Assembly: GCA_964016885.1 (NCBI GenBank)
Contig: OZ024740.1
Coordinates: forward strand, 6,964,450 to 7,028,449
DNA: 64,000 bases
Direction: 5' to 3'
Source: Eledone cirrhosa
Lineage: Eukaryota; Mollusca; Cephalopoda; Octopoda; Eledonidae
The position numbers and the translations under genes are program-made. Of this stretch, positions 1 to 8,887 are shown piece by piece (the stretch's first letter is position 1; every line of letters begins with the position of its first letter). The notes beneath the pieces are model-generated. The model was not told the origin of the DNA. It saw only the letters and a list, made by a program, of their open reading frames with translations, and ran no database searches.

Positions 1-270
1 CACTTTTAACCATTTTGTCTTCTCACTGTATTCACCCACTTTTAATAGGAGTGTAATGATAGTCTAAAATAAGCAGAAACAAAAGAAAAAAACACTGAAA
101 TTGTAAAGAAACTGATTTAATGTTGGATTAAATGTCTTCATTTCAAAGATTTCCAAAATCAAAGAATTATTTAAGAATGAAATGTCAGCAGTTTAGTAGG
201 AATATATTTAAGCTTTGAATTTGTGGTCTTCTAATTATATGTTTTCTAATTATAATGAGCTAATCAAACA
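1..270. other. Unassigned AT-rich DNA
   Basis: I see no open frame of substance, no repeat I recognise and no RNA gene here. The stretch is AT-rich and leads into a trinucleotide microsatellite. Confidence 0.6.
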
Positions 271-512
271 CACAACAACAACAACTACTACTACTACTAC
301 TACTACCCCCACCACCACTACTATTACTACTACCACCACTACCACAACTATTACTACTACCTCCACCACCACTACTACTACTACCTACCACCACCACTAC
401 TACTACTACCTACCACCACCACCACTACTACTATCACCACCACAACCACCACCAAGAACACCACCACCACTACCTCCACTACCACTACCACTATCACCAC
501 CACCTCCACCAC
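271..512. repeat. Imperfect ACT/ACC trinucleotide microsatellite
   Basis: About 240 bp of ACA, ACT and ACC triplets with scattered interruptions. The triplet period keeps frames open on both strands, giving Thr/Pro-rich and Gly/Ser-rich translations that are not evidence of a gene. Confidence 0.95.
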
Positions 513-885
513 ATTCTAGATACCCCATCCCATATTTTTTAACTCTTTTCATACCAAACTGACTGAAACTGTCTCTGGAATAATACAAAACTATATATTT
601 TAAAGTGTTTATATTTATCTCAAAAGTTTCCATCATAATTTTATGTAAAAACCTTTGTTAAGAAACATTCCACACCTCAGCTGATTAGTGAGAGAGATTA
701 CCAAAAGTGAGAGTTGTATTACCAAAACCCACCAAATTCTTGAACATTTTCCATATGATTGGAAAACCGTTGGCAGATACTTTCATTGGAAATATGGCAA
801 TGGAAGGGCTAACTGACACAATTTATATAACATCTAATGATCCATTGGCTTCTTCTTTGTTTATCCAGTAGAGTGTGATTTGCAC
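513..885. other. Unassigned intergenic DNA
   Basis: Ordinary AT-rich sequence. I see no recognisable gene, repeat or RNA. Confidence 0.5.
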
Positions 886-1214
886 CCAATACACTCTGTA
901 AAGGGGTTGGTAATGGGAAAGGCATCCTGCCATAGAAGGCTTCCCAAAGACATGACGGCCGCTCTAGTGTTGGTGAGCTACATGATAAAAGCCTCCAGTC
1001 ATAGAAACCTTGCCAAACAAATGCTTGGGAGAACCCTTCAGTTGCAACAAAGACATGAAAACCTCCCTTGTGCACTTGGTAGAACGTGAAACCATATGTA
1101 AGTGAGATGCAGATTCCTGGCCTTTCTGGGAGGTCAGTAGCTTCACTTCAGTACTGACTTGGGCTATGTAGACCTGTCCAACCCTTACTAGCAGAGAAAG
1201 CAGATATTAAAACA

Positions 1215-1245
<31 letters not shown>

Positions 1246-1305
1246 GTATGATGGTGGTGGTGATGATGATAATACTGTTGCTGAGGATAATGATGATGAT
1301 AATGA
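886..1305 (+). mobile_element. Old retroposon fragment with an (ATG)n tail
   Basis: The block has phrases typical of the 3' ends of the (ATG)n-tailed elements elsewhere in this window, such as ggcatcctgccatagaa and the words ccaaccctt and agcag shortly before the tail. It ends in an ATG run at about 1215-1243, followed by imperfect ATG/ATA triplets to about 1305. Two similar pieces (around 925-960 and 985-1020) suggest an internal duplication. The copy is diverged. No intact reading frame is present. Assignment to a LINE 3' end or its partner SINE is an inference from the shared tail. Confidence 0.5.
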
Positions 1306-1680
1306 ATATGCATTATGAGAGATATTTGGCTGCTATTTCTAGCAGACTGGACAGTTGTTTAGAGGCAGCTTCAATAAGGAGTGCACAACATTTGATTGAA
1401 GTGGTAAACCAGTGCAAGGTGAGACCTCTTCACATAGCAATGACTGTGGCAGATATTTTCACAAAAATATTATAAAATGCATTTACAATTAATTAGTAAT
1501 TAATAGCCATTAATCAATGATTTCTTTAATTAGAGAAGAATGAAAAGAGAAGAAAATATATAAAACCATCCTGAAAAAGAAATTCTCAAAAGCTATTAAT
1601 AATTCCATATTTTATATTAGAGAAGATAGAAATATACTCTGGAAATACATCTCTACTTTAATGTTTCTGGTATTTTGTTT
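1306..1680. other. Unassigned AT-rich DNA
   Basis: No gene or recognisable repeat seen. The open frame that crosses the preceding ATG tail into this stretch is explained by the microsatellite. Confidence 0.5.
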
Positions 1681-1768
1681 ATATACACACATATTTATAT
1701 ATTATATACATATATAAATATATATATACATATATTATATATATATATGTATGTGTGTGTATACATAT

Positions 1769-1820
<52 letters not shown>
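1681..1820. repeat. AT-dinucleotide microsatellite ending in a GA run
   Basis: Alternating AT/TA with AC and GT interruptions, then a clean GA run at about 1805-1820. Confidence 0.95.
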
Positions 1821-1821
<1 letters not shown>

Positions 1822-2011
1822 TTAATAAAAACAATGAATAAAAACAAAGAAACAGTTCCTTATATTAAAAAATTCATAATTTTACGATTGTTTTTAGGAT
1901 ATATATGTGTGTGTTGGTATGTATATCATATAGATGTATGTAAAAAAATGTTTACAAACTATCAGAGGGAATATACATACCTACACATATATATGCTGTC
2001 TTCAGAAATAT

Positions 2012-2018
2012 CTATATA

Positions 2019-2063
<45 letters not shown>

Positions 2064-2082
2064 GTAATAGTAATAATAATAA
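2012..2082. repeat. Compound (TA)n-(TAA)n microsatellite
   Basis: A TA run of about 24 bp passes directly into TAA triplets with two TAG interruptions. Confidence 0.95.
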
Positions 2083-2299
2083 AATCGAAGACTAAAATCC
2101 AAAGAGGGCTCGATAAGGAAAATATATATCAAATATATAAGAACCGTAGAGCAAATATATATATATATATGAAAAAGTATGACCCCAACGGCAGAGCTCA
2201 AGCCGTTTCGATGGCTAGCCACATCGTATTTACCCACTCTACTACCCTAAGTATTGAGTACTCTGGTGCATTATGGTCCATCTGGTTCCTTACCACAAC

Positions 2300-2500
2300 T
2301 CCTTCTTGGCAGTATCGGTAGAGGGTTGGACGCCATGCTTTCCAGCATAGTTACGTCCCTTTACGATCTGAGTTCAAATCCAGCCCAGGTTGACTTTGCC
2401 TTTCATCCTTACGGGGTCGATAAAATAAAGTACCAGTAATGCCCTGGGTAATTGCTGGCCTTGTGCCTAAAGTAGAAACAATTATATATATATATATATA
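2300..2500 (+). mobile_element. tRNA-derived SINE with (AT)n tail
   Basis: The element reads like the abundant tRNA-headed SINE of octopus and other cephalopod genomes. A tRNA-like head begins near 2306. A good B box (gagttcaaatcc, near 2370) is followed by the conserved body phrases gactttgcctttcatcc, ggggtcgata and agtaccagt. The 3' part has ggccttgtgcct and an AT-dinucleotide tail at about 2481-2500. The A box is degenerate, so Pol III activity is doubtful. Length is near 200 bp, consistent with a near-full copy. Family identity is from memory of the consensus, not an alignment. Confidence 0.8.
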
Positions 2501-2878
2501 GAGAGACAGTTCAAGAGTAAACCAATCTTAAATAGAGAGATAGAAATAGCATAGGAGAGATTGGTGACGGTGTTGAAGCCAAAGCTTAAAAGTGGGTGCT
2601 CGATGTGCAATATGCAGTGGAAAGCAGTTGGAAAACTGGATTCATGCTGAGGTTAGGTGTACAGAGCTGGAAATATTCAGTAGTTAAGCAAATCAAGACC
2701 ACAAATTCACATAGAAGGCATTAGTCACAGAGTATCAACATTAAGTGCAGTTTAATATAGAAAGGGGATAGTAATGTCAGTTTACAATTGTTTCACTACT
2801 CCATATAATGTTTCTGGACCAATCAATGGTAAGAGAGTTATTGATTTGGTGCAGAGAAATATAAGTAACATAGAATAA
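2501..2878. other. Unassigned DNA between SINE and Penelope remnant
   Basis: No gene or repeat recognised. It could include decayed upstream sequence of the following Penelope-like element, but nothing translates convincingly. Confidence 0.45.
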
Positions 2879-4165
2879 TATTATGGAGCAGATCTTACTA
2901 ACAACCTATATTACCCTTATCATAAACTAGGTGAAATACTTACTTATATTAGCCCGCACTCTAACCACCCACCGGCAGTCATCAGCGCGGTCATTAAATC
3001 TATCTCATATAGGATTTCCTTGCTATCTGCCAATGAGGAGATATTTAATGCCCATGCGGCATATTATAATAAGGCCCTTTCTGAATCTGGTTATACACAG
3101 TCTATCTATTACATACCTAAGGGCCATAACACAGAACTTCACCACAACCCCAATAACTGTAACACTAGAACTAGAAACACATTAGCAGTTAGCCAGATTT
3201 GCCGGAAGTCTAGGCCTACCAATACCTATACAGCTAGTCGTAATAGTGGCAGAGGCCTACTCCCTACTCCTAGTAGCAGACTCAGAATCAACCCTAGATT
3301 AAGAAATGATAATAGGCCCACCATTAGCAAGCACATTGGCAATAATAACCCTAGTAATGCCCCTGCCAACTCTGCTAGACCCCATAGACACAACAGGGCT
3401 AGAAAAATCACCTGGCGCAACCCCCTTTTCTCATCTAATGTAGCTACCAACATCCCTAAACGCTTCTTCCCCATCCTATCTAAAAATCCCCCCCACCCCA
3501 ACCATAGATATTACAAACTCTTTAATAAAAACAATATAAAAATCTCCTTCTCCACCACACCGAACTTAGCTAGCCACATCGCATTTAGCAACCATCATAA
3601 ACTAAAAAATTATACCCCCCCCCCAGCGGCACCCTCCCATAAGTGCTCCACGTAGCCATACCAATACTCATCGTAGTAACAGAACACCCCCCTCCAATCC
3701 CTCTAGTACACACCAGCCGCATAGTTTAAACAACCCTACTCCTACTAATCGCAACCGTAATTGCAACTGCCGTAACCCCACTGCATGCCCAATATAGTAT
3801 ATAGGTGCAGGGTTAGAACGGCCTCATCCACTAGCACCTATATTGGCTCTACATCAAACCCCTTTAAGGTTCGCTATAATACACACTCATTTTCCTTCCG
3901 CGACCCTAGCAATAAATGCTCTACTTCTCTAGCTAGGCTTGTTAAAAACCTTAAACTGGTCAACATTGAACATTCACTAGCTTGGGATATCTTAGCTAGA
4001 TCTCCTGCATTTAATGGGAGAAAAAACTCTTGCAATCTCTGTCTTACCGAGGCCTATCACATAACTTTGTCAAGCCCCCCCCCCCCCCCATCAATGGCAG
4101 GAACAAGTTGGTCATCAACTGCCACCACCGCAGAGCGAGTTCCTTCGCAAACTGAATATTCGACC
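2879..4165 (+). pseudogene. Penelope-like element remnant: end of reverse transcriptase plus GIY-YIG nuclease
   Basis: This is the 3' portion of a Penelope-like retroelement coding region, which normally joins a reverse transcriptase to a C-terminal GIY-YIG endonuclease. From 2879 the frame gives the RT-thumb region, including SNHPPAVI and SANEEIFNAHAAYYNKAL, then a basic Asn/Pro-rich linker and RNPLFSSNVATNI-KRFF, typical of this class. A Cys-rich CNC..CP knuckle near 3755-3790 precedes the nuclease. The GIY-YIG core follows as IVYRCRV...TYIGST with downstream RYNTHSFSFRDPSNKCSTSL, then WDIL and CNLCLTEAY (to about 4060), ending with NKLVINCHHRR near 4135. It is dead: the RT N-terminal part is missing, frames shift at the C run near 3615-3623 and at about 3782, where a short segment seems deleted, and another C run at about 4075-4088 shifts it again. 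Confidence 0.85.
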
Positions 4166-4455
4166 CAGCTTAGCCTATCCTTTAGTCATGCCCCTCATGT
4201 TAGTATTGTTAGTTGTGGGATGGGCCAAGGGGGTGGGGTGGTGAAAAGGGGAAGTGTGTTAGTGGTGTTAGTGGGGAAAGTGTGGGGGAAGGGTGGGCGG
4301 TCGAAAGTTAAAGGAATAGGGTTGGGGAGATCAGTTTATCCCAGGTTCAATCGGGGGTAACCACAGTAAGTAAGGTACTCAATACAAAGCAGAGTGTAAA
4401 TATTTAATATAGAAAGGATTCTACAGGACTAAAACTGTTTCATTCCGGAGAAATC
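4166..4455. other. Unassigned flank of the Penelope remnant, G-rich on the plus strand
   Basis: A G/T-rich tract (about 4215-4350) with many gtgg and gggg words, and no recognisable coding similarity. It may be 3' untranslated sequence of the Penelope-like element, but this is inference. Confidence 0.4.
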
Positions 4456-4502
4456 ATCATATATATATATGTATGTGTGTGTATATTTATATATATATAT
4501 AA
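4456..4502. repeat. AT/GT dinucleotide microsatellite
   Basis: AT alternation interrupted by a short GT run. It immediately precedes the LINE endonuclease fragment. Confidence 0.85.
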
Positions 4503-5022
4503 ATAATCAAAATAAGACTTGTCCTCAATAGAACTACTGTGACAATAATATCTGCGTATGCACCCCAGCCCGGACTGCCTGGCGTTATAAAAGATAGATT
4601 TTATGAGTCGTTAATGCTCACTACCTCCCAACTAACCGACAGTGACTACATAATTATTGCTGGCAACCTAAATGGTCATGTTGGACAACATTATGCCGGC
4701 TATGACGGAATCCATGGAAGCTATGGGTTTGGTAACCCATGCTAGCATGGAAAATGGACGTTAAACGAAGATGATGATGATGATGATGATGAAATGAGGA
4801 AGGCTCCAGAATCCTGGAATTCTGTGATGCAAATAACCTAACTATATGCAACACAAACTTCAAAAAACGAGAAAATCACTTGATCACCTACAGATCAGGG
4901 GAACACGCCAGTCAGATAGATTATATCCTTACCAGAAGACGTGACAAAGTGTCGGTTGTAAAAACTAAATCCTTCCCCCCGCGAAGAATGCACCTCCCAA
5001 CATAGCCTCATAGTTAGTTACC
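4503..5022 (+). pseudogene. RTE-like LINE endonuclease fragment, interrupted
   Basis: The translation from 4503 contains VTIISAYAPQPGLPG, a run to YIIIAGNLNGHVG, and GYDGIHGSYGFGN. These are signature blocks of the apurinic-like endonuclease domain of RTE-type LINEs, the same family often auto-annotated as craniofacial development protein 2-like. After an inserted piece (about 4737-4791) the domain resumes in another frame with NEEGSRILEFCDANNL, NTNFKK and SGEHASQIDYIL, which carries the SQIDYIL block expected near the domain end. A further frameshift near 4978 leads to EECTSQHSLIVS. The usual catalytic GDFN motif reads GNLN. There is no RT domain next to it, so the copy is truncated at both ends and inactive. 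Confidence 0.85.
4737..4791 (+). mobile_element. Short (ATG)n-tailed retroposon end inserted in the LINE
   Basis: About 55 bp separate the two halves of the endonuclease domain. They consist of a short head (catgctagcatggaaaatgg), a gacgttaaa motif and an (ATG)n-type tail of about seven triplets. This resembles only the extreme 3' end of the SINE/LINE family seen elsewhere in the window. No clear target-site duplication is visible. Confidence 0.6.
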
Positions 5023-5035
5023 TCATAGTCAGGAC

Positions 5036-5136
5036 TATGAAGGTATAATTGGGTAAGATCGGCTTTTATCACCTCATCCCAGGTCTTCTTGGGTTTCCCC
5101 ACTCCGCAGTTTCCATTGACTTCTAGTGTTCTGCAC
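5036..5136 (-). pseudogene. Antisense LINE reverse-transcriptase C-terminal fragment
   Basis: On the minus strand the sequence translates to a short segment containing VGKPKKTWDEVIKADL. The G(R/K)PKKTWDEV block is a recurrent feature of the region after the RT domain in invertebrate non-LTR elements. The piece is opposite in orientation to the endonuclease fragment on its left, so they are separate insertions or were inverted relative to each other. Confidence 0.7.
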
Positions 5137-5142
5137 CTTTTT

Positions 5143-5163
5143 GTATGTATATATATATATATG

Positions 5164-5214
<51 letters not shown>

Positions 5215-5237
5215 TATGTATATATATTATATTATTA
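5143..5237. repeat. AT-dinucleotide microsatellite
   Basis: A long TA run with a few GT interruptions, changing to TAT/TTA triplets at its right end. Confidence 0.95.
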
Positions 5238-5345
5238 TCATCACCATTATCAGCCTTTTTACGCATGCTGGCTTTGGTTGAGTAGGACTTTTTGAGACAA
5301 TGCTATAAATTAGATGCCCTTCCTGACACTAACCTTTTTAGTTGC
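5238..5345 (-). mobile_element. Degenerate 3' fragment of the (ATG)n-tailed SINE
   Basis: On the minus strand this has an imperfect ATG-type tail (at 5238-5252) and the block complementary to agatgcccttcctgacacta, also seen in the better copies at 5400-5745 and 9651-9866. It is short and diverged, so the call rests on order and wording rather than full alignment. Confidence 0.5.
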
Positions 5346-5399
5346 TTCTGATGACATGCAGGGATATGGTGAACAGATTCTTAACCTGATATTCACGTA

Positions 5400-5745
5400 T
5401 CATCATCATCATCATCATTTCATTTTACGTCCACTTTTCCCTGCTTGCAAGGGTGGGACGGGAATTGATGCTGGCTTGATTTCTACAGCTGGATGCCCTT
5501 CCTAACACCAATCTCATTTACAGTGAGTGCTGGGTGCTTTTTTGCCGTGGCACCTACACATCCACTTTACAGTGGAATGATAGGGACCCCAGTCCCTATC
5601 ATTTCATTTCTACAGCTGAGTAAACTGGAGCAATGTGAAATAAAGTGTCTTGCTCAAGGAAACAACACATCACCCGGTCTGAGAATTGAACTCACAACCT
5701 TTCGATTGCAAGCCCAATGCTCTAACCACTAAGCCATGTGCCTCC
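5400..5745 (-). mobile_element. Full-length tRNA-headed SINE with (ATG)n tail
   Basis: Read on the minus strand, the element starts with a tRNA-like head (from 5745). A perfect-looking A box lies at 5736-5726 and a B box at 5693-5682. Next comes a conserved central segment containing ttgagcaagacacttt, then a unique body, and a 3' segment ending in an (ATG)n tail at about 5400-5418. Length is about 345 bp. The central segment is of the type conserved among several metazoan SINE superfamilies; which superfamily (for example the Ceph type) I cannot settle without alignment. The 3' 35 bases are identical to the LINE 3' end at 6352-6533, the expected sign that the SINE uses that LINE's machinery. 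Confidence 0.85.
5682..5736 (-). promoter_or_regulatory. Internal Pol III promoter (A and B boxes) of the SINE
   Basis: On the minus strand the A box reads tggcttagtgg (5736-5726), fitting TRGYNNARNNG throughout. The B box reads gagttcaattct (5693-5682), close to the tRNA B-box consensus. Spacing is about 33 bp, normal for a tRNA-type promoter. Whether this copy is transcribed is unknown. Confidence 0.7.
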
Positions 5746-5789
5746 ATGTATGTAAATATATTCTTCTGGTAGAGCTATTACTTCTCTGA

Positions 5790-6034
5790 ACTGAGAGATC
5801 ACAGCTCTGACACTATGGACATGTGGCTAGAATGTCTCAGGAAAGAATCGTTGGACAGATTTTACAAGCAAAAGACCCTGGGGTAAATCCCGAGCAAGAT
5901 GGTTGGATAACATCAATGAGCTTGGCTGGTCCCGCTTAGGGATCCAGCTAGATTAGTGGGAGATGGTTGCTTCTGACAGGACCTGCTGGAAGGAGTGTTT
6001 GAGGACTCTGTCCCCACAACCCTTTCAGGAATAA
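5790..6034 (+). pseudogene. LINE reverse-transcriptase C-terminal remnant
   Basis: Frame one gives YGHVARMSQERIVGQIL, the GHVARM block that follows the RT domain in many non-LTR elements. A frameshift near 5880 leads into GKSRARWLDNINELGWSRLG, the second conserved block (GRPRxRWxDxI-like). An in-frame stop follows at about 5954, then WEMVASDRTCWKECLRTLSPQPF to a terminal taa at 6032-6034. Only the C-terminal tail of the protein is present, as expected for a 5'-truncated insertion. It is inactive. The element is a different type from the (ATG)n-tailed LINE to its right. Confidence 0.75.
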
Positions 6035-6351
6035 GTGGATGAAAAAGAAGATACATTTTTACCAATAGAGAGAGAGCCAGTTCCTAACATATAAACAAGA
6101 CTCTTTCATTAGAAGTTAGACAACATCAACTAGGTAAATACATATTTTTGTATATGTTGGTGTGTGTAGGTGTGGGTGTTATTGTATGTGTGGATGTGGA
6201 TGTTTTGAGTTATATGTCTACACATGTATATGTTTCTGTGCTTATACATGTGTATATGTTGTTATCACATGCTGAATTTTTGAAATGTCTTGAATATTTT
6301 CACGGTTCCATTGATGGCTGGACGCCCTTCATAATGTCAACCACTTTACAG
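6035..6351. other. Unassigned DNA with a TG-rich stretch
   Basis: Positions about 6150-6260 are rich in TGTG and TATG words. No coding similarity or structured RNA recognised. Confidence 0.45.
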
Positions 6352-6500
6352 GGATGGATGGACAGACAAATCGATGGTGAGAGCAGACCTCAGATCGCTG
6401 AAGCTCACGGAGGGGATGATGAAGGACTGTGAGAAGTGGAGAGATGCTGTGCTGAATAGGACCCATCCAACCCTTGCAAGCAGGGAAAAGTGGACGTAAA

Positions 6501-6533
<33 letters not shown>
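6352..6533 (+). pseudogene. 3' end of an RTE-like LINE with (ATG)n tail
   Basis: From about 6391 the frame reads DLRSLKLTEGMMKDCEKWRD and continues to ASREKWT with a taa stop at 6497-6499, which looks like the C terminus of an RTE-like ORF. The stop is followed within a couple of bases by an (ATG)n tail at 6501-6533, so there is almost no 3' UTR. Such (ATG)-type tails are characteristic of RTE-clade elements. Upstream of 6391 the frame is lost. The terminal segment is shared with the SINE copies at 5400-5745 and 9651-9866. Confidence 0.75.
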
Positions 6534-6536
6534 TAT

Positions 6537-6660
6537 AAGTGTGTGTGTGTGTGTGTGTGTGTGTATAGAGAGAAGTAGAGAGAGAGGAAGAGAGAGAGAT
6601 GGATAGATAGATGGATAGTGAGATAGGTAGGTTGTTAGGTAGCCTGGTAGGCAGGTAAGT
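6537..6660. repeat. Compound GT / GA / GATA-GATG microsatellite
   Basis: GT run (about 6539-6564), GA-rich tract, then imperfect GATA/GATG/GGTA tetranucleotides. It adjoins the LINE (ATG)n tail, suggesting microsatellite growth from the tail. Confidence 0.9.
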
Positions 6661-6774
6661 GCATTGGAACAGAGGGAGGTAAGTTGGAAGATATAACATA
6701 TAACAGATTGAAATTTGGAGATATACATTATGTCATATAATGAATTTATATTTTGGTAAAAAATAACACAATCA

Positions 6775-7035
6775 AATACACACACACATGCACATACACA
6801 CACGTAACACACACATACACACACATGCACACACACATGCACATACACACACACATGCACGTACAGACACATACACAAACACACACAAACACACACATCC
6901 ACACACATACACACACAAACACCCACGTACACACACATACACACATACACATACACACACATCCACACACAAACACACACAAACACACACATACACACAC
7001 ATACACACACATACACACATACACATACACACACA
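6775..7035. repeat. Long (CA)n microsatellite with ACAT interruptions
   Basis: About 260 bp of CA repeats with frequent CAT and CAA interruptions. Open frames exist on both strands (Thr/His-rich, Cys/Val-rich), but they are a by-product of dinucleotide periodicity. Confidence 0.97.
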
Positions 7036-7088
7036 ATTATCTAAATCTAAATGGATCCAAAGAAAAGGAAAAAAATTGCAAATGCTAA

Positions 7089-7173
7089 GATAAATAAATA
7101 AATAAATAACAACAATAATAATAATGATGATGATGGTGATGATGATAATGATGATGATGACGATGATGATGAT
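7089..7173. repeat. Compound (AAAT)n-(AAT)n-(GAT)n microsatellite
   Basis: Tetranucleotide TAAA units pass into AAT/AAC and then GAT triplets with a few interruptions. Confidence 0.9.
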
Positions 7174-7278
7174 AAAGTTTGAGAAACACCAGTTTGATGA
7201 CTTATAACTGTTATCAGAAGAACAGAAATGAAAATTAATCTATGAAGACTTGAGAGAATGGTTAACAACACATCAATG

Positions 7279-7357
7279 ACAACAACAACAACAACAACAT
7301 CCTTATCATTGTTGTCATCACAATCATCATCATAATCATTATCATCATCAACATCAA
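7279..7357. repeat. ACA and CAT trinucleotide microsatellites
   Basis: An ACA run (about 7279-7299) followed by imperfect CAT/ATC triplets to about 7357. Confidence 0.85.
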
Positions 7358-7498
7358 CGATGGGAAGAATGTTTTAAAAAGAAAAAAATATACGATAAAA
7401 ATATTTTATTATAATTTGTATTTTATGAAATTTCTATAAAAGAGAAGTGTTTTAGTCTGGAAATAAATAGTGATTGTATGAATAAGAAATAGATAAAA

Positions 7499-7499
7499 T

Positions 7500-7555
<56 letters not shown>
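7499..7555. repeat. AT-dinucleotide microsatellite
   Basis: Nearly pure TA run with one AAA interruption. Confidence 0.95.
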
Positions 7556-7560
<5 letters not shown>

Positions 7561-8369
7561 AAATCTGAGCACACATGGAAAAGCACAAACAAAGGAAAAG
7601 CACAAACACATCCCTTTTCCCTCAGCTGTCTGCTGTAGATCACAATGGTTTCGGTACATTAAAGTCAGTACTACTTCCTCCAGTACATCAGTGATTACAA
7701 TACAAAAAGATGGAATTATAATATATGGTAAACTACAAAACAGTGAGTTTCTCAGTCAAGTTCATATAAAAGAAAGGTAAAAAGTGTACATACCAGCGAA
7801 GGGGTTTCAAACTGTAAATAAAAATGCAATGACAATGATGTAGAGGGTTAAATGGGGGCCTATCACAAACAAAGTTTGGACATAAGTTTTGTGAAGATAA
7901 GGTAGAAGATAAAGTAAAAAGTGAGCTGTCTAGCAACATATTGAAGAAGGGTGACATAAATATATATCAGGATGGATTCAGTTTGATTCAGATTCAGTTT
8001 AACTTACCTTTCTCTTCTTCATTATACATTCATAATTATCATGCATCTGATTTATTTATTTTGTCATTGTCCTATTCCTTCAGGTATCTTAAGTTCTCTT
8101 CCTTTCCCTGTCTTCCAGACTCAGTTCTAGACTTATCTAGACTACCATTCCCCCTCACCTTCTCAATTCTCACCTTCAAACTACATTACATCTTGCTAAA
8201 CATTTATACATGTTTATATGAAGCTTAAAGTGCAGATTAAAGTACCCGACTATATCCCTTACTCTACATCCCACTAGGATAAATTATAGATCTACATAAT
8301 ACAATTACCGTTTCTTCATAAAAGACTCTCTTTAACTAAACCCCGCAACCCAAAACCTTAAAAAAGTTT
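7556..8369. other. Unassigned DNA, no feature recognised
   Basis: Open frames here are short (under 100 codons) and resemble no family I know. No repeat, tRNA or structured RNA was recognised. It is the longest apparently repeat-free stretch in the window and could hold decayed transposon sequence. Confidence 0.45.
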
Positions 8370-8850
8370 TTTTAAATGTTTAATTTTCAATTTTCTGTTT
8401 GTTCAATTCTCAATCTTCTTACTCTTTAATTTTATAATGTTATTCTGAATTCTTTCAACTTCATCCTATAAATTTAAACAGTATTTTAACGTTCCAACTT
8501 TCTGTCGGACTGTTGGGTGGGTTTTCCTGGCGGTGGGACCGGCCCCCTGGCGCATGGGCCTACCTTAAGTGCTTGGAAAAATAAATTTCCCTTCTTTCGG
8601 TAAATGAAACTACTCGGAGTGGCCTGATTTGCCCCAGGGGCCCGGAGCGCGGCCGGTTTTTTTAACCACCACATAGTACCTTTAAATTACGGATCAAATC
8701 AGAACTATTAGATATATCAACCTTAAAATGTTAAACTGTTTAACTTTAAATTTTCTAATTTCTTTGATATTGAATATTGATTATTAATTTTTAACTTCAT
8801 CCTATAAGTCTAAACAAAAACGTAACGTCCCAATCTTCTGCTCACACATT
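8370..8850. repeat. Two diverged copies of an AT-rich segment flanking a GC-rich insert
   Basis: The stretch around 8455-8503 and that around 8793-8841 share the order aacttcatcctata, taaaca, taacgt and cttctg/tttctg. They are about 338 bp apart, and upstream of each is a similar T-rich tract. Between the copies lies a GC-rich block (8505-8672). This looks like an old tandem duplication with one junction filled by other sequence, or two flanks of one inserted element. Confidence 0.5.
8505..8672 (-). other. GC-rich island with a short unassigned open frame
   Basis: This block is far more GC-rich than its surroundings. On the minus strand it is open for 62 codons, with a Pro/Gly/Arg-rich translation containing PAALRAPGANQATP and GPVPPPGKPTQQ. 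I do not recognise a domain. Its composition suggests a fragment of a different repeat or transposon inserted in AT-rich DNA. The frame is too short and too isolated to call a gene. Confidence 0.35.
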
Positions 8851-8887
8851 ATAACACACTGACCCCCACTATATTTACCTCTGCTAA

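Noticed and set aside
215..636. Thr/Pro-rich and Gly/Ser-rich open frames
   Set aside because: They translate a trinucleotide microsatellite.
2212..3592. Shared phrase gctagccacatcg at about 2213 and 3571 as a repeat pair
   Set aside because: Only about 21 bp are similar. One occurrence lies within the Penelope-like coding frame and the other just before a SINE, with no extended similarity.
5682..5745. A functional tRNA gene
   Set aside because: The A and B boxes belong to a SINE head that continues into SINE body; a cloverleaf with acceptor pairing is not evident.
6405..7093. Cys/Val-rich and Thr/His-rich open frames on both strands
   Set aside because: They translate the GT/CA and ATG microsatellites.
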